Notes under the pieces: generated by a model | What the model saw: the letters and a program-made list of their open reading frames with translations, nothing else | What the model was told of the DNA's origin: nothing | Database searches by the model: none | Source: Xiphophorus maculatus | Taxonomy: Eukaryota > Chordata > Actinopteri > Cyprinodontiformes > Poeciliidae | Reading direction: 5' to 3' | Assembly (NCBI RefSeq): GCF_002775205.1 | Contig: NC_036453.1 | Span: 12,914,594 to 12,978,593 of the forward strand | Length of the DNA stretch: 64,000 bases | Program-made: the position numbers and the translations under genes | Shown: positions 1 to 11,500 of the stretch, piece after piece | Numbering within the stretch: position 1 is the stretch's first letter | Layout of the letters: every line of letters starts with the position of its first letter

Positions 1-519
1 TTTGATGAGCTGGATATATGGCAAGCCGTTGGTATAAAAATAATCTGCATGTTAATGCATTGGGGGTGTCCATTGTTATAAGTTTAACCAAGGTAAAATT
101 AATACGGACATACTATTTTAACAATGGAAAATGTTCAGTACAATGCAAAGTATTTGTCTTTTAATTTCCAGGTTTTTATCAAGAGTAGAACAACATTTAT
201 CCAGAAAATTTCCTGCACCTAAACCAGCTGTTATTTAATTTATTAAATTAGGCTAAACATAATCATTTTGAAATAAAGTGACCCAAATTCTGCTTTTATA
301 ACTGAGAATAAATTTGTTCAATCGAGCCAAAAATAATTTGGAAAGCAGATTCCTTTCTTATAATAAAATCCTTTTAAAGTTTTTTTATCTATATATTGAA
401 TAAAATCCCTTTCCCACAAACCGAAAAAAACAAAATCTATTTACTTATTTTTATTTTTGGCCTGTGAGTACTTTAGATTCCAGTGACAAAAGGTTTGGAC
501 ACCCCTGTTCAAATCAAAC

Positions 520-523
<4 letters not shown>

Positions 524-550
<27 letters not shown>
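524..550 (+). repeat. T11-G16 homopolymer junction
   Basis: A run of eleven T is followed directly by sixteen G and then by more T. It is a simple-sequence tract, and length errors in assembly or reads are likely here. Confidence 0.9.
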
Positions 551-1489
551 ATTTTTTTATTTAGCAACAGTGACCTAATGGGGCTTTGTGCATATTTTAT
601 TAAGAAGGGTTTTTTTTTAGCGCTTTCCTCCTGGATTTTAGGGTATTTTAATCGATCACTACAAGTTTAGAATCACTAAAACATAAGTTCAAGTTATAAA
701 ACAAAACTGAAAACTACAGTAGTGTACTAAATAAGAAATAAACACATTCCTGTTAAAGATTAATAATTCTTTGTGTTTTAAAAATAGCTGGTAAGGTGAG
801 TTGAATTGGTTAAAATGCTCTATCCTGTTATTTATGATTTACTTTTGATACTAACGACTTGCCATACAAATAAAGATATGCTTAATGTGTTCACAAATAC
901 AATAACAGTAAAAACAAATTAAAATGTTTTAAAATAAAAATGCTACATGTATTCGATTTAAGATGTGAGGCTCAGATTTTTTTATGGGTTGATTAACTTC
1001 TTTAAGTTCTGGTTTCTGCTCTCAGAACGGATAAGATTCACCTTAAAAGCAAAACAAGGAATAATTAATGTTTGAGGTATCTGGTTTATTAAAACCTCAG
1101 AATATGTATTAATGAAGCAGCAACATATTCCTGTTCTTCCGCGCGTTTTATGGAAGCTGGATGGAGGAAACATGCGGCTGGAGGGATGAGTCCCGCCACC
1201 AGGGGGCAGCAGAGGACTCTAACCTGACTGGCTCCAGCGAATGAGAAGAAGGGAATGATCTGGAGGAACGCTTTAGCACATTAAAGAGACTCTAACGATT
1301 CAGATCACCAGACCAGACATAATGTGAGACAAAGGAAACCCGACCGGTCCGCTGGGGACAGCATCCACACCCCAAACCGCTGGTTCCACCAGGTGTTCTT
1401 GAGTCTCTCTGGAGGAACTTTGACCCTCGCTGCTTTACTGAATTCATTTAATTCAGACACTGGAGGGTTTTCTAGCTGGATTAATCTGT

Positions 1490-2260
1490 TTGAGGGAGTG
1501 CTAATGTGTTACGCCATGTCTGGACTTTGACTAGGCCACTCCAAAACCATCGTTTTGGTTTTTGAGACGTTACAGAGTTTAAGATCACAACCTGACTGAC
1601 GGTCGGACAAACAGCAGAACTCATGATTCCATCCACCAAGTCCTGCAGCAGTCCCACATCATGATGCCCCCACCACCGTGTTTGAATGTAGGGATGGTTC
1701 GGAAAGGCTGAGGTTTGAATCCAGACGTAACGAAACCAAAACCTTCCAGAAATATCACATCAGGATGAGTCTTTGTGCTGTTTTGGATCAGCAGTGGTTC
1801 TGGTCTTAGATCGCTCTCATGGAAGCCATTTTTGCCCAGTTTCTCTTACTTATTGTGCAGCCGTGACCTCTGACCTTAACTGAGGGAGAAGCTATGGTTC
1901 CAGCCAATGTGTCATAAAAATTTTGTTGTGGGTTCTTTTGGACCTCCTGGATTAGTCCCTGATATTTTCCTGGAGCCATTTTGGTACCTTAGCCTTTCCT
2001 GGGAAGGTTCTCCATGTGTGGATCCCGGTTCTACTGAGGTTCTCTGGAAACCCACAACCTTCTAGACGGTTCTGTAACTCATTCCAAACTGCTGAATGTT
2101 TATTTATAGTCTGTACCTCGAATTTCTTCAGATTGGAAGTGATTCGCCTACTTCGTGCTGTCAGACAGGTCCTAATGAATTGATTGTTTTTACTCCGTTT
2201 CTCTTTGTCTGATATAAAACCTGGTTTGATGATCTGAAACACTGAAGTGTCCAAGTTCTG
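1490..2260 (-). mobile_element. Tc1/mariner-like transposon remnant
   Basis: The minus strand carries shreds of Tc1-type coding sequence, including a histidine-rich GGG-H stretch near 1650-1680 like the GGG-S/I-M-WG region of Tc1 transposases. The plus-strand motif around 1520-1550 (GACTTTGACTAGGCCACTCC) recurs in inverse form near 13045. The text at about 1965-2080 matches, inverted, the segment at 10985-11070. No intact frame survives. The Tc1 assignment rests on remembered family features. Confidence 0.5.
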
Positions 2261-2559
2261 TTAGCTTGTGGGTGGAGGAAATAAAACCACAAAGCAATCA
2301 GAACTTTGATTGATCCCATCAGTAATCCAGACAACAGCAAAGCATTTCCTGACTCAACTTAGTCCAATGCTCTGCTATAATGTAGCTTGCTCTGCTAGCT
2401 TATATCACTGAGGCCAGTGTTAGAAATGCTGGATAATCACTAAAGATGGAGTCAGATCTGGTTAGGCCTGCTTCACGGTTCTGCACCAGGCAAAAACCGG
2501 CCCAGAAATCAGCTGGCTATGGATGAAGGTTGGAACTTCCAGCAGCAGCTTTAAGCTAG

Positions 2560-2720
2560 CTGCAGTCTCCAAGCGACCAACCAAGAACCAGAGAACCACA
2601 GCAGCTGGAGATGGATCAAATGGTGAAGTTTTGGTTCCAACAGAACTGAATCTACGGGACTATCAGGTGGAAAGACATCCCAAGAGAGCAAAGAGTTCCC
2701 AGCAAGGAGACGCTCTACTC
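2560..2720 (+). repeat. Dispersed repeat, copy 1 of 3 (partial)
   Basis: The text from 'gaaccacagcagctggagatgg' matches 25668-25690, and the following 'gttttggtccca', 'tctatcagg' and 'aaag' blocks match 25700-25760 in the same order. A third copy is inverted at 14630-14768. It has no coding potential that I can support. Confidence 0.5.
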
Positions 2721-3152
2721 CACCCCCAAGGCTGGGTCCAGGAAGCCGACTGTTAACAGATCGGAGCAACAGGCCTCACCTCATCCATCCGGACTGATTC
2801 CTCCCACTAATCCAGAGGAAGTGGTTCGACCTTCATTGGTCCAGAACCGTAAGAGCCGACACTGAACCAGAACCTTCCCCACCTTGTTATCCGTAGTGTC
2901 TCATACGTTCACACAGCAGGTGACTACGACCCAAATCGGACTTTTTCACAGCAGCCTGAACGGCCCCGTTCGGATCCACTCCACTTCCAGACGTGGAACT
3001 AAATTGGATCTGGTAGTTTTCAAAACATCTGCAGTTTGAACGGTCATGTCGCATTTTATCCGAAATTTACTTGACCAGAAGAATCCAGGCAGCAAATCTG
3101 CACGTAAACAGCAGCTGAAAATGATAATGACAATAATGAAGTGATGAAATCA

Positions 3153-3290
3153 GTCTGAGTCAGTGAACGCATCACAGCGTTCACTGACTCAGACGCATCA
3201 CAGCGTCCTCCAGGAGACTGGAGTCTCCTGGTCTCAGACTGACCGTGGAGACTGACCGTGGAGTCAGACCACTCCTGGTCTGACTCCACG
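3153..3290. repeat. Cluster of three perfect hairpins
   Basis: Hairpin 1 has 18-bp arms at 3153-3170 and 3177-3194 with a 6-base loop. Hairpin 2 has 9-bp arms at 3210-3218 and 3223-3231 with a 4-base loop. Hairpin 3 has 15-bp arms at 3257-3271 and 3276-3290 with a 4-base loop. Direct repeats overlap them: ACGCATCACAGCGT at 3167 and 3193, and ACTGACCGTGGAG at 3238 and 3251. All arms pair perfectly. Confidence 0.9.
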
Positions 3291-5258
3291 TCCAAACAGA
3301 ACCGGGTCAGAAGCCGCAGTCAATGCTCCACTAAAGGCCATTGCTGTGAGCTGGGCTTTCTGTTTATCAGCTGATGTGATCTGGTTCTGATCTGGTGGCC
3401 ATATTGTCAGCTCTGAGTAACTTTAAAACCCATCCAGAGTGCTGCGGCCATCTTCACTGCTGTAGACGGAGCGCTGCAGGAAGACGGCTACGTTCTTCTT
3501 CATTATGGTGTCACAAACCGCTCACACAGAAATCTGATTGCGGTTGTATTTAATTAGTGTCATGAATGGTCGCACAAACATTAAAAATGGGAGTTTAGAA
3601 TCCAGACCTGCTGTGTGAACGCAGCCTAGTGCATTAATCCTGATCCGGTTTTCAATAATGACCCTACAGCTTTAAATCCGACCAACCAGACGGGGAAGTT
3701 AGAAACGTAGCGTTGGATCTTTATGTCAAGGGATGACTTCGTTACGGCTGACTGCGGTGCTGCAGAGGCCTCTGTTGCATAGAGAAGTTACAGGAAACAA
3801 TAAAATCATCTGACACACAAAGTCTTCATGACTTCAAACCCTAGATGTGAAATATAATTAGCTTTTCTATAGATATTTTAATGATATAGACAACAAACTA
3901 AAACTAATCAATAAGTGTTGATTATCTTTCAGATAAATATCTACCAGGATGAGGGAATTGTCCTCTCATGTTCAGCAGGTTCACTTTGAGTTAGCAAACT
4001 GTCTTCAAGCTAAAATAAAACATGATTTCAATCTTTAAATCTTCATATACAGTCGTTCCTGTGAAGTGCTTTAACTTATAAAGAAGTTCACACAAACTGA
4101 TGGATCCCACTGAGAGGCTGACCTCTGATCTCCTGATATCAGCCTCGTTAGCAGGGCGACATGTCCGGGCCTGAGGCCCAACACGGTTCAAACAAAACCT
4201 CAAACAGCTGATTTGAACTGAGGTGGTGCAGAAAAACAGAGTCTGAATGTTTAAATGGTTCAGCTGAGAGCAGAGTGAGCCTCTGCTACAACCACACTGC
4301 AAGCCCCGCCCCCTGACGGCTCATTGGTCAGCCCATCTGTACACGTGATTGGCCGGTTTGAATATTTTAGTGTTACATTTTTCTGGACTTAATGAAACTG
4401 TTGGGGGGGGGGGGAGGAAAAGATTAAAAAAAAGGAGAAAAGAAAAAAATGTAAAAAAGAAAAGGAAAGAATAACTAAGTAAATGTGGCTGTTGAAGTTT
4501 TGTGATGACCCAATAAAGGTGGCATGCTGAATTGTTTCTTTTTGTTAATAAATGGGTTTCTGGACAATAAGTCCAGCTAAGAAGCTAGCATTAGCCTTAC
4601 TGGACCAGAACCTGAGCCATCATCCTGCCTCTTCCCAGCTGCTCTAACCCCGCTCTCCTCCAGTGTAACCTAAACTGAGATTATGCAATGAAAAAGGAAA
4701 TTCACATTAGAAAAATCACACAGCAGTAAATAAAAAAAAACTCCTGGATGATCCAATCCGTTTCCGATTTTAACGATGAAATCAGATCCTAAAAATAAGC
4801 CCTTGAAACTTCTGCCACCCTGAAATTTCAGAAACGTTTAATCGCCCCAATAAAGTTTCAAAATAAACAGTGTAGTTGGAATATTAATGCAGATTTGTAA
4901 CAGATTTAAATGTGAATGAGGCGCTCCCAGGAGACGTGACATCAGAGCTGTAACATAACCACCAACCACTAGCGGCCAGCAATTAGCGCCGTAACAAACC
5001 TCTCCATCAGCAGCAGCTGTACAAACAGCAGGAGTGAAAGATCAGAGAAAGTCTCCAGGAAGCTCCGCCTCCCGCTCCCAGTGAGGTGAATGTGACCTTT
5101 CTTCAGAGTGCAGTAAAATCAGACAGAGTGAGAGGTCCTTCAGGCAACAGCTTTGTTACAGAGGAGTTGGAGTATGGAGGCCCAGGAGGAGCGACAGAGA
5201 GCAGGCAGTCCTGGTGAACTACAGTACCGTAACGGGTCCAGTTAGCGCAGCCGCAGCA

Positions 5259-5537
5259 TCAATCCTCCTTGGCGGGCGGCGGCCTGCGGCTCCGCAGGTA
5301 CAGCCGGTAGCCCTTCCTCACCAGCAGCACAAACCAGTAGAGCTGCGGCGCCAGGATGCAGCAGTTACCCAGGTTGGTGGCGAGCGGCAGGTGGAAGGGA
5401 ACGGCGTGCAGCGGGATGCCGTAGTGACGGCCGTACATCCAGTACATGAAGGGGAAGAGGGCGATGCGGCACATGAAGAAGGTCAGCAGCACCATGCCGC
5501 CGTTGGCCTTATGCAGCCAGCACTCCTGTAGGCTCAG
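5259..5537 (-). CDS. tlcd3b: tlcd3b exon 5 (residues 176-267 and stop)
   Basis: The acceptor follows a C/T-rich tract (CGCCCCTCCAG). The exon encodes the last membrane segments: [44 protein letters not shown], and a basic tail ending PPPAKED before TGA. The first seven residues (LSLQECW) differ from the YKQQHTL usual in human paralogues, although the spacing to LHK is kept. Confidence 0.88.
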   Translation of the reverse strand: MSLQECWLHKANGGMVLLTFFMCRIALFPFMYWMYGRHYGIPLHAVPFHLPLATNLGNCCILAPQLYWFVLLVRKGYRLYLRSRRPPPAKED

Positions 5538-8500
5538 CTGGAGGGGCGGAGGAGGGAGAGGAGGAAGAGGAAGCCGTCAAAATTCAACCAGCAGACGACC
5601 TGATCATAAAATATATGGATGAAAACTGAAAACTACCACTTTATTTTGGGTCCTTAAACACAACACAATGCTTGATTTTGAATAGTTAGGTTTAAACAGG
5701 AAGTGGTGCCGCATCATTATCTAATTCCAGATGTTGCCAAACTGCCTAGGAACCCAGTCTATACAAGCTTACTAATAGAAAGTTTAGTGGAAGGATAAAA
5801 TGTGGTAGAAAGAGGTACAGAGGAGTTTCACTGTTAATGTAATTTATTAGAAAACAGAAACTTTTAGATACATTCAGATTAATTTTGCTTTAATTAATGT
5901 TGGACTCATTGCATCAGAACCCTCCACTCGTTAACAGAAGCTTCGTTCTGATGAAGCTTTCTTATCATCCTGATGACCCGGGTCGGGTCGGTTTTGGTTG
6001 CTCTGTTGTTGTGAGAGTTTCCATCCATCAGAGCTGCACGAGGAAATCTGGATAATGAGCGCCAACATGTGGGGAACGTCGGTGTGTTTTAATGAGCCGA
6101 CCTGGCCAGAGGTTCTATTAGTCAGAACCGGGCCAGGTCGGGTCGGGATCGTTGGATGTAACGATGCTTTTAATGGAAACTCAGCTGACATCATCAAACC
6201 CCGAGGTCCAAATTAAAGATGAATCATCGAGTTTTCATCGTTTATGAGAAATATTCATTTCAGCCTCTGATGTCCAGATTTAAAGAAACAGATTCTGATC
6301 AGGAAAGACAGAAAAAGGAGAAAGGAGGGAAAAATAGAAATAAAGAGAAAGAACAAACTGAAAATCAAAGTAAAAATCAAAACAGAAGAAAAGAGAAATT
6401 AAACAAGAGAAATAAATCAAAGAAAAAGGAAATTCAGAAAACAAAATTAATAAAATCAAGAAAGAAATCAAAACAGAAATCAAGAATGAGAAAATCAAGA
6501 GAAATAATATTAAGAAAAAAAATTAAGAAAAAGAAATCAAGACAAAAAAAACAATAAAAAACCCCGAAGAAAGACAGATCCCTGTGTATCTCAGCGTACT
6601 AATAGAAAGTTTAGCAGAAGGAAAAACGTCTTGGAGGAAGGTTGGATCGGGTTTAAGTCTCTGAATTTTTTCATGTTTCTTCTAGTTAAACCTCCAGACC
6701 TGCAGGAACCCAATGAGCTTCATGGTTCTGACGAAAGGAGGGAACTTCCTATGGTTCCAGACACAACAGGAAGTCAACTGACCAGAATCAAACGACCCGG
6801 TAAACACGTCTGCTTGGTTCTGATGGTTCTGATCCGACTGGAGCAGCAGCACCGCAGTTCCTCCTGCCGACACTAGAAGTCAGCAGAGATCTGAAGGATT
6901 CACTGGGCTTACAGAGATCAGAACCTCTCACTGGACCGAGTTCAGATATTTCTTGTGCTGCTGAAATATAGCGGGAACCAGAAGTTTACATACACCTTTC
7001 CAGGCCAAACTCCTCTTCAAATATATGGAGAGAAATTTTATTTAATGTCAAAATAATCAATATAATCGAGTTTTCAGTTAAAGTTCTGCATAAATGTTCA
7101 GATTCCTAGGAAGGCTGAAGCTTTCGTTGGTCTGTTGTTGCTCTGAACAGACAGAACCTTTGACTGGACCGCTGCTGCATGGTTCTGATTAAAAATAAAA
7201 CTCGTTATGTTTGTTTTTCTGGTTCAGTTTCAGCAGCTGAAATAAATCATATTCAGAGGTGAATAATTCGTCCCTCAGCAATAATCACAGCTCCTCATCA
7301 GGCCCTGAGGGGAAACGATCGGCCCGCCTCAGCAGAAGACCAGAGCTGGAGAGCTTGCATCACTTCCTGTCAGTGGGGCAAACCAGGAAGTCAGCAGCTC
7401 CAAAATAAAACGCATCAAATGTTTGACAATCTGTTAATATTTAGGCCTAATTTTCATTTTGAGTCTGGAAAATATCTGAAGCATCAATCAGTTTAAACTC
7501 TCTTTAAGTTTCCACCTGCTCCAACATTATTATTATACATTTTAAAATCCCAGATTAGCCCTTTTTACCTTTACACTCAGATTAATAAACAAACATAACC
7601 AATAACTCATGTATTGACCGATAAAAAAAGTCCCAAATCAGTTCTGTTCACCTGAAGAAAACAAACCTTTTTAAATAAATACTAAACCACCTCTGAACCT
7701 TTTTACAATTCCACCAGTAGCTGGCTGTACTCACAGAAAACAGGAGTTAGCGCTAGCATTAGCATTAGGGTGCGTCTCACCTGGATGAGGATCTTCCCCA
7801 GGGAGACGAAGGGCGTGCTGAGCTCCGTCAGGAACAAGCAGCCGATGAAGAAATCCCCCTGGTCCTTCCTGAAGAACTGAGACAAACAGAGACAATAAAA
7901 CCGTTTCCTACCAAACTTTACCAATAATCACCATCTGATCTTTATTTTTCATGGAGGAACAGTTAAAGCTACTTCAGATTTCTTTAGCTGAGATTTTAGT
8001 GAAATGCTGCCATCTGGGTTTAGTTTTTAGTTCCTTGTGGAAATAAGTAGAAAAACAACAAACATTCACTTCATTTCAGTCAGATACAAACATCGTGCTA
8101 CTGGGACAGAAAGCTTACGTGTTTAAATTAAATTACTGGAGAACAGTTTTAAGAGTTATAGTCAACTAATCTGAAAAGGATTTGTTCAAATTGAAAAATA
8201 AATCCTGGATTTAATCATGATACCACAGCAGTCCGACAAACAAGATACATTTTTGTTAACGATTAAGAAAAAAAATTTGCGTTTACAAAACAGGATGAAG
8301 CGCGATGTGGTGGGTTTGCCAGGCCAATCGGTGGCGTTGTAACCGTTAGAGAATGACACAAAAAAACAAACACCAAACACAGAGAAACACGGACCGGTAG
8401 ACGGACCGTTGTTCTGAGGAACGAAGGGGAGTTTCCATCCAGACCATCAGAGTTGCAAGAAAAAAAATTGCAAACCGGTAAATTGTTGAAGAACAAACCA

Positions 8501-11500
8501 GTAGACGGATTGGCTGAAGCACCAGCATGTGGACCAGCAGAGAGACTGGGAGACACTGAACCGCACCGGCCTGAGCTGTACCGCTCAGAGGGAGCGAGGG
8601 AATAGTTTGAGTTTGAGGCCGGTGGTGAGTAAGACCAAAGGAAGGCCAGGTTCATCTTACTCAGCTGATCTGTTCTGTGGATCAACAGTGGAACCGTTGG
8701 GTTTATAGATCAGTGGACTGTCTGGGGGAAGAATGAAACATGGTGGAGGCGCAGAGGCATCGTTTGCGGAACCTGATGATTTAATACCAGGAGAAAATGT
8801 CCTGTTGTTGGTGAGGGAGTTATGGCTTGAGGATCTTTGGACCTTCTTACAGAACAATGAACCCAGGCTACGCTCCAGGTCCACTATGACTTTGTTTGAG
8901 GAGACACAGAAGTGGAATGAAGACTTCTGATGCTGAAGATGTCATTGGAAGTGACATTCTGTGTTTTTGCTGTGTTGAGAAATTTAAACAGTTCTTGTAG
9001 GAACCACAGTTTGTAGCTTTAACCAATAAACCCAACCTGCGGTGGCGTTAGTCCTGTTAGTAGCAGCTGAACCGGTTCAATCGGGCCGACGTTCAGAGAT
9101 AAATCCCTCTGCAGTCAGAACATCAAGTCCCGACTTGTTGCTCCTTAGTTTTCCTCCTACAGGCAAATAAACGCTGCAGCTGAAACAGAACTAAAACTAG
9201 GGTTCTCTCGGGTTTTTATTCTAAAACGGGAAATTTTTTAAAACTAATTTTTGCAGTTTTTAATATTCTAGAAACCAGAACCTTAAAATGGCCTCAATGG
9301 TAGCCAACTCGTTATCTGTAGGATGGGGGTCACAACCATGAGGGCTGTGGGTGTTTAAACATCTCACGTTCTCAGTTTTGCTAATAAACTGAAGGTAAAG
9401 GCATTATAGCGTTATTTTTGTTCCACCAACCGAAGCGTGCAGTGAGACCGATCCGAGCGCATTACAATATGAACAAACGATGACTTGAGTTGTGAGGTTC
9501 AAACCTCCCAAGACGTTGCTAAATGTTTGTTCTGGCATGTGATCAACTCTGATGAACCGCAGTCACAGACCAATTTTTTTCCAACCAATCAGGATATAAA
9601 TACTGCACCCACAATCAGAATCAGCTTTATTCACCAGGTTTCTGCACAAAGAATTAAACCTCAGTTCCACTTTGCTGTCAATAAAAATATTAAAAATATG
9701 AATGTAAAAAAAAAAAGTGTCACACCCCCTTTGAACGTTTTCACTTTTATTGCCTTGTATTGTGAATTAATCTGTTTGATTTTGTTTGATTGTGTTTTTA
9801 GACCGAGTCTCAGGTACTTGTGCATGGCTGTTTTATATCATTTATCATTTATCGTAGTAAACTCTTAAGAATTTTGATTCATCGTTGTTACAATAAATTC
9901 CAGTTAATGATGTTTAAAACGCCCCAAACCTGTCTATATAGCTTCAATTGTTAGTTTTAGTATTTTTCACCACCGTTAATTTAATAAAAGCATCAATAAA
10001 TGTAACCGTATGATTAAATACAGTTACTGTGTGAAGGTTTAGTAATATAAATCACACTTCTTTGTGAGACTGGTTTTCTGTAAGTGTTTTATAAATACTG
10101 GGATTATTTTCAAGAGCAGTATTTGTGTTTGTGGGGGTATAATCGGTGTGGCAACAAGGCCGGTCACAATAACAAATTTTGCTGGACGATAAGTTGTTCC
10201 GCTATTGGAATAAACAGTAATACTGTTGTTTTGAGACCATTTCCTGGCTATATAATGATAATAGTATAATACATACTCAGATCAATAAAATTTACGCTCT
10301 AATGACACACAGTGACGTCTATACTACTGCCCAAGAAAAGGCATAATAATAATAATAATCAGGTTTTATTCAATGTTCCATTTGTTTTGAATTTCACTAA
10401 AACAACAACACATCCGCAGCGGAGCCAGCTGCAGGCGGGTGGGACGGCGTGGCGTCCCGGTTATAAGTAATGAATGAAGCTTTCAAATATTGAGCAGCGG
10501 TGACTGACGCCGCCCCCAGAACAGGTGAGTCAGACCAGGTGGATAAAGAGCCTGAAAACAAAAGACAAGCCCGTCTGCAGCTGGGCTGGATCAATAAACC
10601 ATGAGCCTGCAGGCCAGGCTTCACCATCTGTCACCAGAGGCCCAACCACCAGAGGCGCCTACCGATCCGCCTGGCGACTGGTGAGGCAGAACTGAGAAAT
10701 ATATCACAGTAACTGAATATACAATACATCTGCTTTTACATCATTTAAATAAAAGAAAAAAAAAGTATCTCAAATCAACCTGGCCCAGTATGGGAAAGTA
10801 TTTATCGCTTATATAATTGGACTAAACCTCAATGTTTGGGTTTAATTCCAGCAGGCACATGAAGGAATCACTGGATCAGAACCTGTTTGGCAGCAGGAAG
10901 TAGGCCTAGAGATCCAGAAAAGCAACACATCTGGTCCCAAACCAAAGGAATTCAACAACAGAAGCAAAATCTGTAACGTCCATCAGATTACAGAACCAAG
11001 TGGAAGGTTCTGGAAGTCCAGAGAACCTCAGTAGAACCAGGATCCACACACCAAGCCAGCAGAATCTCTCTTATCTCATCGACAACGCATCCAGAATAAA
11101 ATCTGATGTCCTGCAAGCCTCACTGACCTAGTTTAGGTCAAAGGTCATGATTCAATAAGAAAGAGACAAAAATGGAAGAGTTTGAAGGCCGGAACCTCTG
11201 CTGACCCAAAAGAACACAGAGGCCTATCTAAACCTGTCGCTATAAATTAAATTAATCAATTAATTGCATAGTACATTAAGATGAACATGACCATTTTAAT
11301 TCTAATGATTGATATTTTTTAAATCATAATCCATTTTATTTATGGTTTTAGTGATGTTATATTTGGTTTTGGTTTTTACACTGTGCTCCAAATTATTATG
11401 CAAGTCATATTTTCTCAGATTTTCTTAAATGGTCAGTGCAAATGATGGTCAGTATAATTTTCAAGACATGAACTATTACAGTATAAATCAAATTTTACTG

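Larger units (their letters stand above)
1..5258. other. Non-coding flank with tlcd3b 3' side and repeats
   Basis: No frame here shows a recognisable domain or a convincing exon. The stretch is AT-rich at its left end and holds a T11-G16 homopolymer block, a Tc1-like remnant (about 1490-2260), a hairpin cluster (3153-3290) and a G-run near 4404. The tlcd3b transcript on the minus strand must end somewhere below 5259, so part of this is its 3' UTR. An ATTAAA on the minus strand near 4836 is a possible but unproven poly(A) signal. Confidence 0.6.
5538..7780 (-). other. tlcd3b intron 4
   Basis: It contains no recognisable exon. It holds a 275-bp purine-rich block (6283-6557) and a short Sleeping-Beauty-like inverted-repeat fragment (about 6968-7015). 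A motif TACTAATAGAAAGTTTAG occurs at about 5770 and again at about 6597. Confidence 0.6.

Noticed and set aside
5214-5531. 105-residue plus-strand frame
   Set aside because: It is the antisense of tlcd3b exon 5, which has clear homology and splice sites.
6219-6557. Plus-strand frame encoding a K/R/N/E-rich protein
   Set aside because: It is a composition effect of the purine-rich tract, with no domain or conserved pattern.
8263-8685. 140-residue minus-strand frame
   Set aside because: It lies inside tlcd3b intron 3, shows no family features, and overlaps another-frame ORF of equal quality; likely chance or transposon debris.
9485-9868. 127-residue plus-strand frame
   Set aside because: Low-complexity, AT-rich sequence with no recognisable motif or splice context; likely chance.
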